In this document: piece after piece, positions 30,730 to 39,018 of the stretch
Layout of the letters: each line of letters starts with the position of its first letter
Position numbering within the stretch: the first letter of the stretch is position 1
NCBI GenBank assembly: GCA_964417925.1
Contig: CAYQJV010000010.1
Location: 1-39,223, forward strand
Reading direction: 5' to 3'
Length of the DNA stretch: 39,223 nucleotides
Source of the DNA: CAYQJV01 sp964417925
GTDB lineage: Bacteria > Hydrothermota > Tepidihabitantia > B3-TA06 > CAYQJV01
Notes under the pieces: model-generated
What the model saw: only the letters and a program-made list of their open reading frames with translations
Told to the model about the DNA's origin: nothing
Databases searched by the model: none
Position numbers and translations under genes: made by a program

Positions 30730-33144
30730 GTGTATGAACAATTTACACAAAGAGTAAGAAGAATTTTTAATAATGCAAGAAGGGCTGCTATAGAGAGTAG
30801 AAATGATCATGTAGGGCCTGAACATATTTTACTTGCTTTAACTGAGGAAAGGGATAGTGCGGCAGTGAATATCCTTGTGAATCTTGGAATAGATATTCAA
30901 GATCTACGAAGAACGGTTAAGAATTCTATACAGGTAGGTAATGTGACCCTTCCTTTTAATGAAATTCCTTTTGATGAAGATTCAAGAGCAGTGATTAACT
31001 TTGCAATTGAGGAAGCAAGGGCAATGAATCATAACTATGTGGGTACAGAGCATTTACTTCTTGGCCTTTTAAGGGCAGAAGGTACGCTTGCCCAGCAACT
31101 TCTCTTTGAATATGGTCTTGATGTGGATATAGTGAGAGATGAGATATGGAGAATGTGGGGGTCTCCAGGAACAAAAACAGGGTTTAGTAAGCATAAGAAG
31201 TCAAAGACTCCTTTGCTTGATCATTTTTCAAGAGATTTGACCAAACTTGCCAGAGAAGGTAAACTTGATCCAGTGATAGGGAGGGAGAGGGAAATAGAAA
31301 GGGTGATTCAAATCCTTTGTAGGAGGAAAAAGAATAATCCGGTATTAATAGGAGATGCAGGGGTAGGAAAGACTGCAATTGTGGAAGGGCTTGCTCAAAG
31401 GATTGTTAAGGGTGAGGTGCCGGTTGTTTTAAAAAATAAAAGAATTCTTGCATTGGATATGGCTTTGATAGTCGCAGGTACTAAGTATAGGGGACAGTTT
31501 GAGGAGCGGTTGAAAGGAATTTTGAAAGAGCTTACTCAAGATCCTGATGTTATTGTATTTATTGATGAATTGCATACAATAGTAGGAGCAGGGGCAGCAG
31601 AAGGTGCTATAGATGCTTCTAATATTTTAAAACCTGCTCTTGCAAGAGGAGAAATAAGGTGCATAGGAGCCACTACCCTTGATGAGTACAGAAAATACAT
31701 AGAGAAACATTCTGCTCTTGAACGGAGATTCCAGCCTGTATTTGTTGAACCCCCAAGCATTAAAGAGACCATAGAAATATTAAAAGGGCTTAAAGAGCAG
31801 TACGAAAAACATCATAAAGTAGTATATACCGATGAAGCTATAGAGGCTGCTGCGCATCTTTCTGCAAGATATATTACTGAGAGAAATCTTCCAGATAAGG
31901 CGATAGATGTTATTGATGAAGCGGGAGCAAGAGTAAAGCTAAAAAATCCTGTATTGAGCCCTGAGATAGCAGAGATTGAAAAAAAGATAGAAACACTTAT
32001 GCATAAAAAGGAAAAAGCAGTCGCAGGGCAGAAATTTGAAGAAGCTGCTAAGCTTAGGGATGAGATTGCAATACTGCAGGAAAGACTTGCAGAAAAACAG
32101 AAACAACTTGAGGAAAAGGGGGAATATCCTAAGGTTACAAGAGAAGATATAGCCCAGGTTGTTTCCGGATGGACAGGAATTCCTCTTTCACGGATAGAAG
32201 AAGAGGAAAGTAAAAAGTTGCTTAGAATGGAAGAAGAGTTGAAAAAGAGAATAGTAGGGCAGGATCATGCAATAAAAGTTGTAGCACGAGCCATAAGAAG
32301 GAGCAGGGCAGGTGTTAAAGATCCTAAAAGGCCTATAGGATCCTTTATATTCCTTGGACCTACTGGCGTTGGGAAAACAGAACTTGCAAGAACTTTGGCA
32401 AGATTTATGTTTGGAGATGAGGAAGCTTTAATAAGAATTGACATGAGTGAGTACATGGAGAAGTTCAATGTTTCCAGATTAATAGGAGCACCTCCAGGAT
32501 ATGTGGGATATGAAGAGGGAGGACAGTTAACGGAAAGAGTTAGACGAAGACCATATTCTGTGGTCCTCTTTGATGAAATAGAAAAGGCTCATCCAGATGT
32601 GTTTAATATTTTACTGCAAATTCTGGAAGACGGTCAAATTACAGATTCCTTAGGAAGAAAGGTTGATTTTAGGAATACTATAATTATAATGACTTCCAAT
32701 ATAGGAACTTCTTATATTAAGAAAGCAAAGGGACTTGGTTTTTCCTCTTCTGAGGAAGAAATTTCTTATGAAAAAATGAAAGAGATCTTAATGGAAGAGA
32801 TAAAGAAAGTTTTTAGACCTGAGTTTTTAAACAGAATAGATGAGGTAGTGATTTTCAGAGCTCTTACTAAAAGAGATATGGAAAAGATAGTGGATATTAT
32901 GCTTAAAGAGGTAGAGGAGAGGCTTAAGGAGAAAAAACTCAGTTTTATACTTGATAGATCCGCTAAGGAACTTTTGGTAGAGCAAGGATTTGATCCTGAG
33001 TATGGGGCAAGACCTTTGAAAAGAGCAATAAGAAGGTTGCTGGAGGATCCTCTTGCAGAAGAAATGCTTAGAAAGAACTGGAAAAAGGGGACAAAAATAA
33101 AGATAGTAAGAACCGGGGAGCATCTTTCCTTTGTTTCTGTATGA
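30730..33144 (+). CDS. clpC: ClpC-type AAA+ ATPase/chaperone
   Basis: An 804-aa HSP100 unfoldase. Order: double Clp N-domain (about 1-145), first AAA with Walker A GDAGVGKTAIVEG and Walker B VIVFIDELHTIVGAG, a middle segment with the UVR motif (KFEEAAKLRDEIAILQERL) typical of ClpC, second AAA with GPTGVGKTELART and VVLFDEIEKAHPDV, and the D2 C-terminal domain. It probably works with ClpP in protein quality control. GTG start after GGAGG. The TGA lies within the bamA start (ATGA), so bamA is coupled to clpC. Confidence 0.96.
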   Translation: MYEQFTQRVRRIFNNARRAAIESRNDHVGPEHILLALTEERDSAAVNILVNLGIDIQDLRRTVKNSIQVGNVTLPFNEIPFDEDSRAVINFAIEEARAMNHNYVGTEHLLLGLLRAEGTLAQQLLFEYGLDVDIVRDEIWRMWGSPGTKTGFSKHKKSKTPLLDHFSRDLTKLAREGKLDPVIGREREIERVIQILCRRKKNNPVLIGDAGVGKTAIVEGLAQRIVKGEVPVVLKNKRILALDMALIVAGTKYRGQFEERLKGILKELTQDPDVIVFIDELHTIVGAGAAEGAIDASNILKPALARGEIRCIGATTLDEYRKYIEKHSALERRFQPVFVEPPSIKETIEILKGLKEQYEKHHKVVYTDEAIEAAAHLSARYITERNLPDKAIDVIDEAGARVKLKNPVLSPEIAEIEKKIETLMHKKEKAVAGQKFEEAAKLRDEIAILQERLAEKQKQLEEKGEYPKVTREDIAQVVSGWTGIPLSRIEEEESKKLLRMEEELKKRIVGQDHAIKVVARAIRRSRAGVKDPKRPIGSFIFLGPTGVGKTELARTLARFMFGDEEALIRIDMSEYMEKFNVSRLIGAPPGYVGYEEGGQLTERVRRRPYSVVLFDEIEKAHPDVFNILLQILEDGQITDSLGRKVDFRNTIIIMTSNIGTSYIKKAKGLGFSSSEEEISYEKMKEILMEEIKKVFRPEFLNRIDEVVIFRALTKRDMEKIVDIMLKEVEERLKEKKLSFILDRSAKELLVEQGFDPEYGARPLKRAIRRLLEDPLAEEMLRKNWKKGTKIKIVRTGEHLSFVSV

Positions 33145-35354
33145 TATTTTTTTTCCTTGTAGTATTTCAAAGATTCAGGATAGATGATGTAGATATTGTT
33201 TCACAGAACACAGATAAAAGCCTTATTCTTACAGTTGCAGGAGTATCTCCTGGAGATGAAATTACAGAAAGTAAAATAAAAAATATAATAAAAAGATTGT
33301 ACAATATGGAGCTTTTCTCTCAAATTTTGGTGGATACTTTGAGAAGAGAAGGAAGGCTTGTTCTTTTGATAGAGGTAAAGGAGTATCCGAAGGTCAAAAA
33401 AATAACTATAGAAGGTAACAGGAAGGTAAAAGAAAAAGATATCCTAAAGAAGATAGAACTGAAGGTAGGGGATATACTTACCCATAAAAAACTGTTTGAA
33501 ATAAAGCAAAACATAAAAAAACTTTATGCTGAGAAGGGATATATCCTTGCAAAGATAAATACAGAGGTAATAAAGGATAAAGAGGGAGCAGAGTTAAAGA
33601 TTAGAATAGAAGAAGGTAAAAATGTTAAGATAAAAGAGATTTTGATAAAGGGAACAGAAAGAATACCTGCACCCAGGATTAAAAGAATAATGCAGAATAA
33701 ACCTAAGGGTCCGTGGTATATTTCTTGGATTGCAAGAAAGGGAAGGTTTGATAGGAAGAAGTTTAAAGAGGATCTTGAGAATATAGAAAATTTATATAAA
33801 AATGAAGGGTTCTTGGATGCCAAAATAGTAAATTACAGACTTGATTATGATACAGTAAATGGATGGCTTACCATTATAATAGAAATAGAAGAAGGTCCAA
33901 GATACTATGTGGGAGATATCGTGTTTAAGGGGAATACTGTATTTTCTGATTCTTATCTTATGAAATTTGTTTCCCTTAAAAAGGGATATCCTTTTTCTCT
34001 TAAAAAGAGAGAGGAATCGGTGGTGCAGATATTTGGAGTATATGCGGATAGCGGTTACATATATATGCAGGTTAATCCTTGGGAAGAACGGCATAAAGAT
34101 ACAGTAGATATAACTTTTGAAATCACTGAAAACAATCCTGCGAGAATTAGAAGAATAGTAATAAAGGGGAATGAAATAACTCATGAAAAAGTGATAAGAA
34201 GGGAAATTTTACTTTTACCTGGGGATATTTTTAACAGAACTCTTCTTATAAGAAGTCAGAGAAACATATATAATCTTGGGTTTTTTGAAGATGTGAGGGT
34301 AAACTATGAAACCGTAGATACGGTGGGGGATATAGACCTGATTTTTGAGGTTAAGGAGAAGATGGCGGGGAGGTTACAGGCAGGAGCCAGTTTTAGCCCA
34401 CAAGAAGGGATAGTAGGAAACTTGGATATTTCTCATCCAAACCTTTTTGGAAGGGGTCAAAGTATTTATCTACATTTGGAAAAAGGAGGTAGAAAGACTC
34501 AAGCACAGGTTGGATTTACCGAACCATGGTTATTTGATACTCCTACTATGTTTGGTTTTGATATTTACTATCTTACAAGATTTTATGATTTTTATATAAA
34601 AAAGGATATGGGGGTAAATATTAGAAGTGCAAAGCCTCTTGTACTTGATTATGCGAAAGGGTATTTTACCCTTACAGTGGATAGGGTGTATCTTGATACC
34701 CTTTCAGGAGTGGGTGATATGGGACCTTATACTGTGGATCCTACTTTATATCCCAAGGATATTCTCTCCTTTAAATTTGACTTTATAAGAGATAGCAGAG
34801 ATTACTTTATCAACCCCTCTAAAGGAACCTATTTGATGTTATCTTCGGAGCTTGCTCCTCGTATACTTTTTGCTGATGTGGGATATCACAAAGAAAGAGT
34901 TGAGTTCAAAGGATATTTCCCTATATGGTGGAAATTCGTTTGGTCTTCAAAGTTTATTGCAGGAAATGTAGGAAGTTTTTGTCCAGGAGAATCTCCCCCT
35001 GTATTTACCAGGTTCTTCCCAGGAGGGACTTCTTATGATGGTATGATAAGGGGATATCCAGATAGAAGTGTGGGAGTAAATTACAAAGGTTATAACGTAG
35101 GAGGAAATGTAATGTTTATTTTTAATTCTGAAGTTAAACTTATGCTTAGCAAAAATCTTGCCTTTATTCTCTTTTTTGATGCAGGAAATGCATGGGAATC
35201 TTTAAGAGATGTTAATCTTTCTGTACTAAAAAAGGGTGTTGGACCAGGGGTAAGAATAGAGGTACCGATGATTGGAGTTATAGGATTTGATCTGGGTTAT
35301 GGGATAGACAGTAAAGAGTTTCATCCTCATTTCCAGATAGGGAGAACATTTTGA
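33141..35354 (+). CDS. bamA: Outer membrane assembly factor BamA
   Basis: Omp85-family protein (737 aa) that inserts beta-barrels in the outer membrane. A short hydrophobic N-terminus (MIFFFLVVF) acts as signal, followed by five POTRA-like repeats to about residue 400 (for example VKKITIEGNRKVKEKDILKKI, YVGDIVFKGNTVFSDSYLMK, IRRIVIKGNEITHEKVI) and a 16-strand barrel. The conserved barrel loop is PGGTSYDGMIRGYPDRSVG, a VRGY-like turn. The end, HFQIGRTF, has the terminal Phe expected. It is the best evidence in the window for a diderm cell envelope. It is coupled by overlap to clpC upstream and the histidine kinase downstream. Confidence 0.95.
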   Translation: MIFFFLVVFQRFRIDDVDIVSQNTDKSLILTVAGVSPGDEITESKIKNIIKRLYNMELFSQILVDTLRREGRLVLLIEVKEYPKVKKITIEGNRKVKEKDILKKIELKVGDILTHKKLFEIKQNIKKLYAEKGYILAKINTEVIKDKEGAELKIRIEEGKNVKIKEILIKGTERIPAPRIKRIMQNKPKGPWYISWIARKGRFDRKKFKEDLENIENLYKNEGFLDAKIVNYRLDYDTVNGWLTIIIEIEEGPRYYVGDIVFKGNTVFSDSYLMKFVSLKKGYPFSLKKREESVVQIFGVYADSGYIYMQVNPWEERHKDTVDITFEITENNPARIRRIVIKGNEITHEKVIRREILLLPGDIFNRTLLIRSQRNIYNLGFFEDVRVNYETVDTVGDIDLIFEVKEKMAGRLQAGASFSPQEGIVGNLDISHPNLFGRGQSIYLHLEKGGRKTQAQVGFTEPWLFDTPTMFGFDIYYLTRFYDFYIKKDMGVNIRSAKPLVLDYAKGYFTLTVDRVYLDTLSGVGDMGPYTVDPTLYPKDILSFKFDFIRDSRDYFINPSKGTYLMLSSELAPRILFADVGYHKERVEFKGYFPIWWKFVWSSKFIAGNVGSFCPGESPPVFTRFFPGGTSYDGMIRGYPDRSVGVNYKGYNVGGNVMFIFNSEVKLMLSKNLAFILFFDAGNAWESLRDVNLSVLKKGVGPGVRIEVPMIGVIGFDLGYGIDSKEFHPHFQIGRTF

Positions 35355-37363
35355 GATTTGAAAAGATAATTGAAAATCTGGACATTGCTATAGGAATAAT
35401 TGAAAACGGGAAAATTACATATGTAAATAACCTTGCAGCTACATATTTGGGTTGGAGCAAGGAAGAGTTGATAGGTAAATCTTTTATTGATATAGTAGCT
35501 CCTGTTTATCGTGATTCTCTTATGGAAAAATATGAGAAAAGAATAAAGGAAAAAGACGCTCAAGAAAAAAGATACGAAGTTGAAATACTGACAAAGGAAG
35601 GAAAAAGGAAGCGAATAACCGTTATAACTAAATTGATAGATGAAGAAAGTTCTGCTGTACTTGTAATAGGTAAAGATGTGTTGGAATGGGAAAGATTGAA
35701 AAACGAATTATTTTTAAGAAACAGAATTTCCTGTGCACTTTCGAAAAATCTCTCCTTAGAAGATGCTCTTTATGCAGTTCTTGATGTGTACATGGAATAT
35801 ATCTCTGCAGTAGCAGGAGTAATTAAGTTGTATGATGATAGAGATAGGAAACTTAAAGTAGTGGTGCAAAAGAATATAGGGGCCCTTAAAAAATTCATCT
35901 CAGATACTAAACCAGGTGAGGGGCTTTCTGGATATAGTTTTCAATCTGGTGAGGTGTTGATGTTGGACATTTCAAAATCAGAAATGGGGAAAGAGATAAA
36001 AGATATTAAGTATCTTTTAACTTTACCATTAATTTCAAGAGAAAGGATAATAGGGGTTATTCAACTTTTTATAAATCAAGATATTTCAAAAGAAGATGTG
36101 GAGTTGTTAAAAAGCACGTCCAGGAATATTGGTATTTCAGTAGAAAATCTACTTTTATTTGTAGATCTTCGGAGAAAGATGACGCAGAGGACAAAATTAT
36201 ATGAATTAATGCTGGAACTTCAAAAAAGTACAGGGCTTGATGATGTGTTGAAAAAGATAGTTAAGATGCTTGAAAAGATGTTTTCTGCAATGTCTGTGAT
36301 TTTGCTTTATGATCCAGTGGATGAAGTCTTACGTATAAGATATGCATCCGAAGATTTATTGAAGTATGTTAAATTGAAAGAGCTTCCTGTAGGAATGGGG
36401 ATAACAGGAGGTGCTGCAGCATCCAGAAGAATGGTGGTAGTACAGGATGTGAGGAAAAATGGAAGATATGTGGAGGGACATCCTGATGTAGCTTCAGAAC
36501 TTGCAATACCACTTATTGTGGAGAATGAGTTGATAGGAGTGATGGATATAGAATCCAAAAGAAAAAATGCCTTTTCTGAAGAGGACATACAGCTTGCTGC
36601 CATTTTTGCCCAGCAAGTGGCAATGATAATAAAAAATGCCCAGTTGTTTGAAAAATTGAAAAAAGAGAACGAAGCGAAAGCAAAACTTTTCGCCTTTTTA
36701 TCTCATGAGATTAAAAATCCACTTTCTGTAATAAAGTCTGGTTTATGGTATATAAAAAAGGAAAAAGGAATTTCACGAAAGGAAATTGAAGAGCAGGTAG
36801 AGAATATGGAAGAAGAGATAGAGAATATAGAAAAGATGGTTAACAACTTCCTGGATCTTGCAAAACTTCAAGTTGCATATTCTGATGCTGAAATGGTATG
36901 GGTGGATATAGAGAATTTGTTGAGAAAGATTGTAAAGAGTTACGAGAGATTAGCAATGGAGAAAAATGTGAGTTTAATATTTAACTCTCTCTTAACCTCA
37001 CCTTTGATAATGAGTCATCCAGAGAGACTTAGACATATATTTTCCAATCTTATTAACAATTCTATTAAATACAATGTAAAGGGAGGGATTGTGCGTATTA
37101 CGGTACAGGAAAAAGAAGATGGAATAAATGTTAAAATAGAAGACACAGGTATAGGTATCCCTAAGGATAAACTTCAAGTAATATTTGAGCCGTTCTACAA
37201 AGCAAAGAAAGGAGAAGGAGCTGGTATAGGTTTAGCAGTAGTAAGAGAATTTGTATATGCACTTGGAGGAAAAATAAGAATAGAAAGTGAAGAAGGAAAA
37301 GGAACGAGGTTTACAGTTTTTCTGCCAAAGGAAAGGAAGAAAAAGGTAGAGGAAGTTGCATAA
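35351..37363 (+). CDS. PAS-GAF-GAF sensor histidine kinase
   Basis: A 670-aa soluble kinase with no transmembrane helix. Domains: PAS (about 1-115; IGIIENGKITYVNNLAATYLGW), GAF (about 130-265), GAF (about 290-435; GMGITGGAAASRRMVVVQDV), HisKA with His452 in FLSHEIKNPLS, and HATPase with the N box SNLINNSIKY, G1 DTGIGIP and GAGIGLAVV. It would sense a cytoplasmic ligand or redox signal through the PAS/GAF domains. TTG start inside a TTGA overlap with bamA. The next gene is a PATAN response regulator, again overlapping, so the two form a pair. Confidence 0.93.
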   Translation: MRFEKIIENLDIAIGIIENGKITYVNNLAATYLGWSKEELIGKSFIDIVAPVYRDSLMEKYEKRIKEKDAQEKRYEVEILTKEGKRKRITVITKLIDEESSAVLVIGKDVLEWERLKNELFLRNRISCALSKNLSLEDALYAVLDVYMEYISAVAGVIKLYDDRDRKLKVVVQKNIGALKKFISDTKPGEGLSGYSFQSGEVLMLDISKSEMGKEIKDIKYLLTLPLISRERIIGVIQLFINQDISKEDVELLKSTSRNIGISVENLLLFVDLRRKMTQRTKLYELMLELQKSTGLDDVLKKIVKMLEKMFSAMSVILLYDPVDEVLRIRYASEDLLKYVKLKELPVGMGITGGAAASRRMVVVQDVRKNGRYVEGHPDVASELAIPLIVENELIGVMDIESKRKNAFSEEDIQLAAIFAQQVAMIIKNAQLFEKLKKENEAKAKLFAFLSHEIKNPLSVIKSGLWYIKKEKGISRKEIEEQVENMEEEIENIEKMVNNFLDLAKLQVAYSDAEMVWVDIENLLRKIVKSYERLAMEKNVSLIFNSLLTSPLIMSHPERLRHIFSNLINNSIKYNVKGGIVRITVQEKEDGINVKIEDTGIGIPKDKLQVIFEPFYKAKKGEGAGIGLAVVREFVYALGGKIRIESEEGKGTRFTVFLPKERKKKVEEVA

Positions 37364-38147
37364 AAGAAAAAAAATACTGATTGTTGATGATGAGAGAAAA
37401 ATTACCGACATTTTAAAGAAAGTGCTTTCTGCAAGAGGATATGAAGTTGAAGTTTCTTACAATGGTATAGAGGCGCTTGAAAAGATTAAAAAATTTAAAC
37501 CAGACCTTATAATTGCAGATATTGCAATGCCTGAAATGGATGGATATGAACTATGTAGGAGAATAAGAAAAGACACGGATCTTTATGCTACTCGTTTTAT
37601 CTTTCTTACAGCCAAGAATGCAAGAGAGGATGAGATAAAAGCACTTGGGGTTGGAGCAGATGATTATATAACCAAACCTTTTGATATGGAAAAATTGCTT
37701 GCAAGGGTTGAAGCAAGAATGAGGTGGATAGAAAAAAGTGATGAAAGAGTAACCAATGATGGAGTTTTTGAAGGAGGGCTTTCAGGGAAAAATCTTATTG
37801 ATGTTTTACAAATACTTGCCATGGGGCAGAAAACAGGAATCTTGGAAATACAAGGGGAAGCCAAAGGGGCAATTTACTTGAAAGATGGATTTATAGTGCA
37901 TGCAGAAGTGGGGAATGTTAAAGGAAGGAATGCAGTGTACCGAATATTGAGTATGGAAAAGGGAAGGTTTAAATTTGTGCCTTCAGGGGTAGAGGAGGAT
38001 AGAGAAAGGATACAGGTTTCTTCAATAATACTTGAGTGGAGTAAGTTATGGGATGAGTCTAAAAAGGATGCGGAAGAAAGAGGAGAAAAGATAAGTTATG
38101 AAGCATTCGTTGAGTATATGAGAAAAAGGACAAAAGAGAAAGGGTGA
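37356..38147 (+). CDS. Response regulator with DUF4388 (PATAN) output domain
   Basis: A 263-aa regulator with a REC domain (about residues 5-120: IVDDERK, phosphoacceptor Asp55 in IADIAMPEMDG, FLTAKNA, TKPF) and a C-terminal DUF4388/PATAN domain (about 140-225; LIDVLQILAMGQKTGILEIQ, then GFIVHAEVGNVKGRNAVYRIL), with a basic helical tail. The partner kinase is the overlapping upstream gene. TTG start. It is a paralogue of the regulator at 9270-10055 in both domains, suggesting that the single kinase here may serve both. No DNA-binding motif is seen. Confidence 0.92.
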   Translation: MHKRKKILIVDDERKITDILKKVLSARGYEVEVSYNGIEALEKIKKFKPDLIIADIAMPEMDGYELCRRIRKDTDLYATRFIFLTAKNAREDEIKALGVGADDYITKPFDMEKLLARVEARMRWIEKSDERVTNDGVFEGGLSGKNLIDVLQILAMGQKTGILEIQGEAKGAIYLKDGFIVHAEVGNVKGRNAVYRILSMEKGRFKFVPSGVEEDRERIQVSSIILEWSKLWDESKKDAEERGEKISYEAFVEYMRKRTKEKG

Positions 38148-38803
38148 ATCTATTTTTATTTTTATTGTATTGTCTTGATAAAGATGGAGATGGATTTCCT
38201 GATACCGTAGAGTTTAAAACTTCTGAAGAAAAGCAGATTTTTAGAGATTGGTTTAAAAATATTGCGCTTTCTATATACTATTTTAAATACTACTCTATAA
38301 AAGACTGTGGAGATTTTGTAAGAACTGTGTTAAGGGAAACACTAAAGCCTCACAAAAAAATTTGGAGGAGAAAGTTTAAAAATCTTATTTTTCCTCCTGC
38401 TCAGGATATCGATAAATTTTCCTACCCTTTTATTCCCTTTCTTAAAACAAAAATCTTTAGAGTAAGGGAGGGCGAGTTTGATAGTACCACAATTTCTCGT
38501 GATTTTTCAAGTTTTGCCGATACAAAAATGTTGTTCCTGTACAATGTACATTTTATATCCAAAGATACATCCATGATAAGAGACTGCGATTTACTTTTTT
38601 ATAAAGTAGGGAAGAGTTATCATGTAATGATGGCCTTTATATTAAAAGGTAAAAAATATCTTCTTTATAACACAGGAGGAACGAAAAGCAAAAATAGATT
38701 AATTCCCCTTCAATTTATTTTTAAACTGCCAGACACGCGTTGGCATCCTGTACACCATAATGCGTGTTTCCTTGGGATTTGTAGATTAAAGATTCTTGAT
38801 TAG
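38144..38803 (+). CDS. DUF1175-like secreted protein
   Basis: A 219-aa product whose N-terminus is hydrophobic (LFLFLLYC) and is followed at once by DKDGDGFPDTVEFKTSEEKQIFRDWF, then IKDCGDFVRTVLRETLKPHKKIW; this series matches my memory of the DUF1175 (YfaT) family. A DC near residue 58 and a later SYHVMM could be Cys and His of an NlpC/P60-like fold, but no catalytic activity is established. In enterobacteria the family accompanies alpha-2-macroglobulin-like genes; none is next to it here. GTG start in a GTGA overlap with the regulator. It converges on tRNA-Lys, eight bases away. Confidence 0.7.
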   Translation: MNLFLFLLYCLDKDGDGFPDTVEFKTSEEKQIFRDWFKNIALSIYYFKYYSIKDCGDFVRTVLRETLKPHKKIWRRKFKNLIFPPAQDIDKFSYPFIPFLKTKIFRVREGEFDSTTISRDFSSFADTKMLFLYNVHFISKDTSMIRDCDLLFYKVGKSYHVMMAFILKGKKYLLYNTGGTKSKNRLIPLQFIFKLPDTRWHPVHHNACFLGICRLKILD

Positions 38804-38811
38804 AGTATAAA

Positions 38812-38884
38812 TACCCCGCGCAGGACTCGAACCTGCAACCCACGGATTAAGAATCCGTTGCTCTACCAGTTGAGCTAGCGGGGC
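38812..38884 (-). tRNA. tRNA-Lys (anticodon CTT)
   Basis: A cloverleaf on the minus strand: acceptor GCCCCGC with GCGGGGT (terminal G-T pair), D arm GCTC/GAGC, anticodon stem ACGGA/TCCGT around TTCTTAA, T arm with TTCGAGT, discriminator A, no encoded CCA. The anticodon CTT reads lysine. It lies 13 bases after tRNA-His, probably on the same transcript. Confidence 0.96.
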
Positions 38885-38897
38885 ATTTTTAAAAAAG

Positions 38898-38971
38898 GGT
38901 GAGCGAGGGGACTTGAACCCCCAACCACTGGAGCCACAGTCCAGCGCTCTACCAGTTGAGCTACGCTCACC
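38898..38971 (-). tRNA. tRNA-His (anticodon GTG)
   Basis: Minus-strand cloverleaf with acceptor GTGAGCG/CGCTCAC, anticodon stem CTGGA/TCCAG around CTGTGGC, T loop TTCAAGT, and the extra G at position -1 facing C73 that is diagnostic for tRNA-His (length 74 with G-1). The anticodon GTG reads histidine. Confidence 0.96.
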
Positions 38972-38984
38972 GTATATAATTTTA

Positions 38985-39012
38985 ATAATATTCACAAATT
39001 AAAAACTGTCAA
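38985..39012 (-). promoter_or_regulatory. Promoter of tRNA-His/tRNA-Lys, next to repeat C
   Basis: On the minus strand TTGACA (39012-39007), 16-bp spacer, TATTAT (38990-38985). The start would be near 38978, seven bases before the tRNA-His gene. The repeat begins six bases upstream of the -35 box. Confidence 0.7.
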
Positions 39013-39018
39013 GTTATT

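Noticed and set aside
38812..38971. Possible protein-coding frame across the minus-strand tRNA genes
   Set aside because: The 69-codon frame is simply a readthrough of two tRNA genes; the cloverleaf structures explain the sequence fully.
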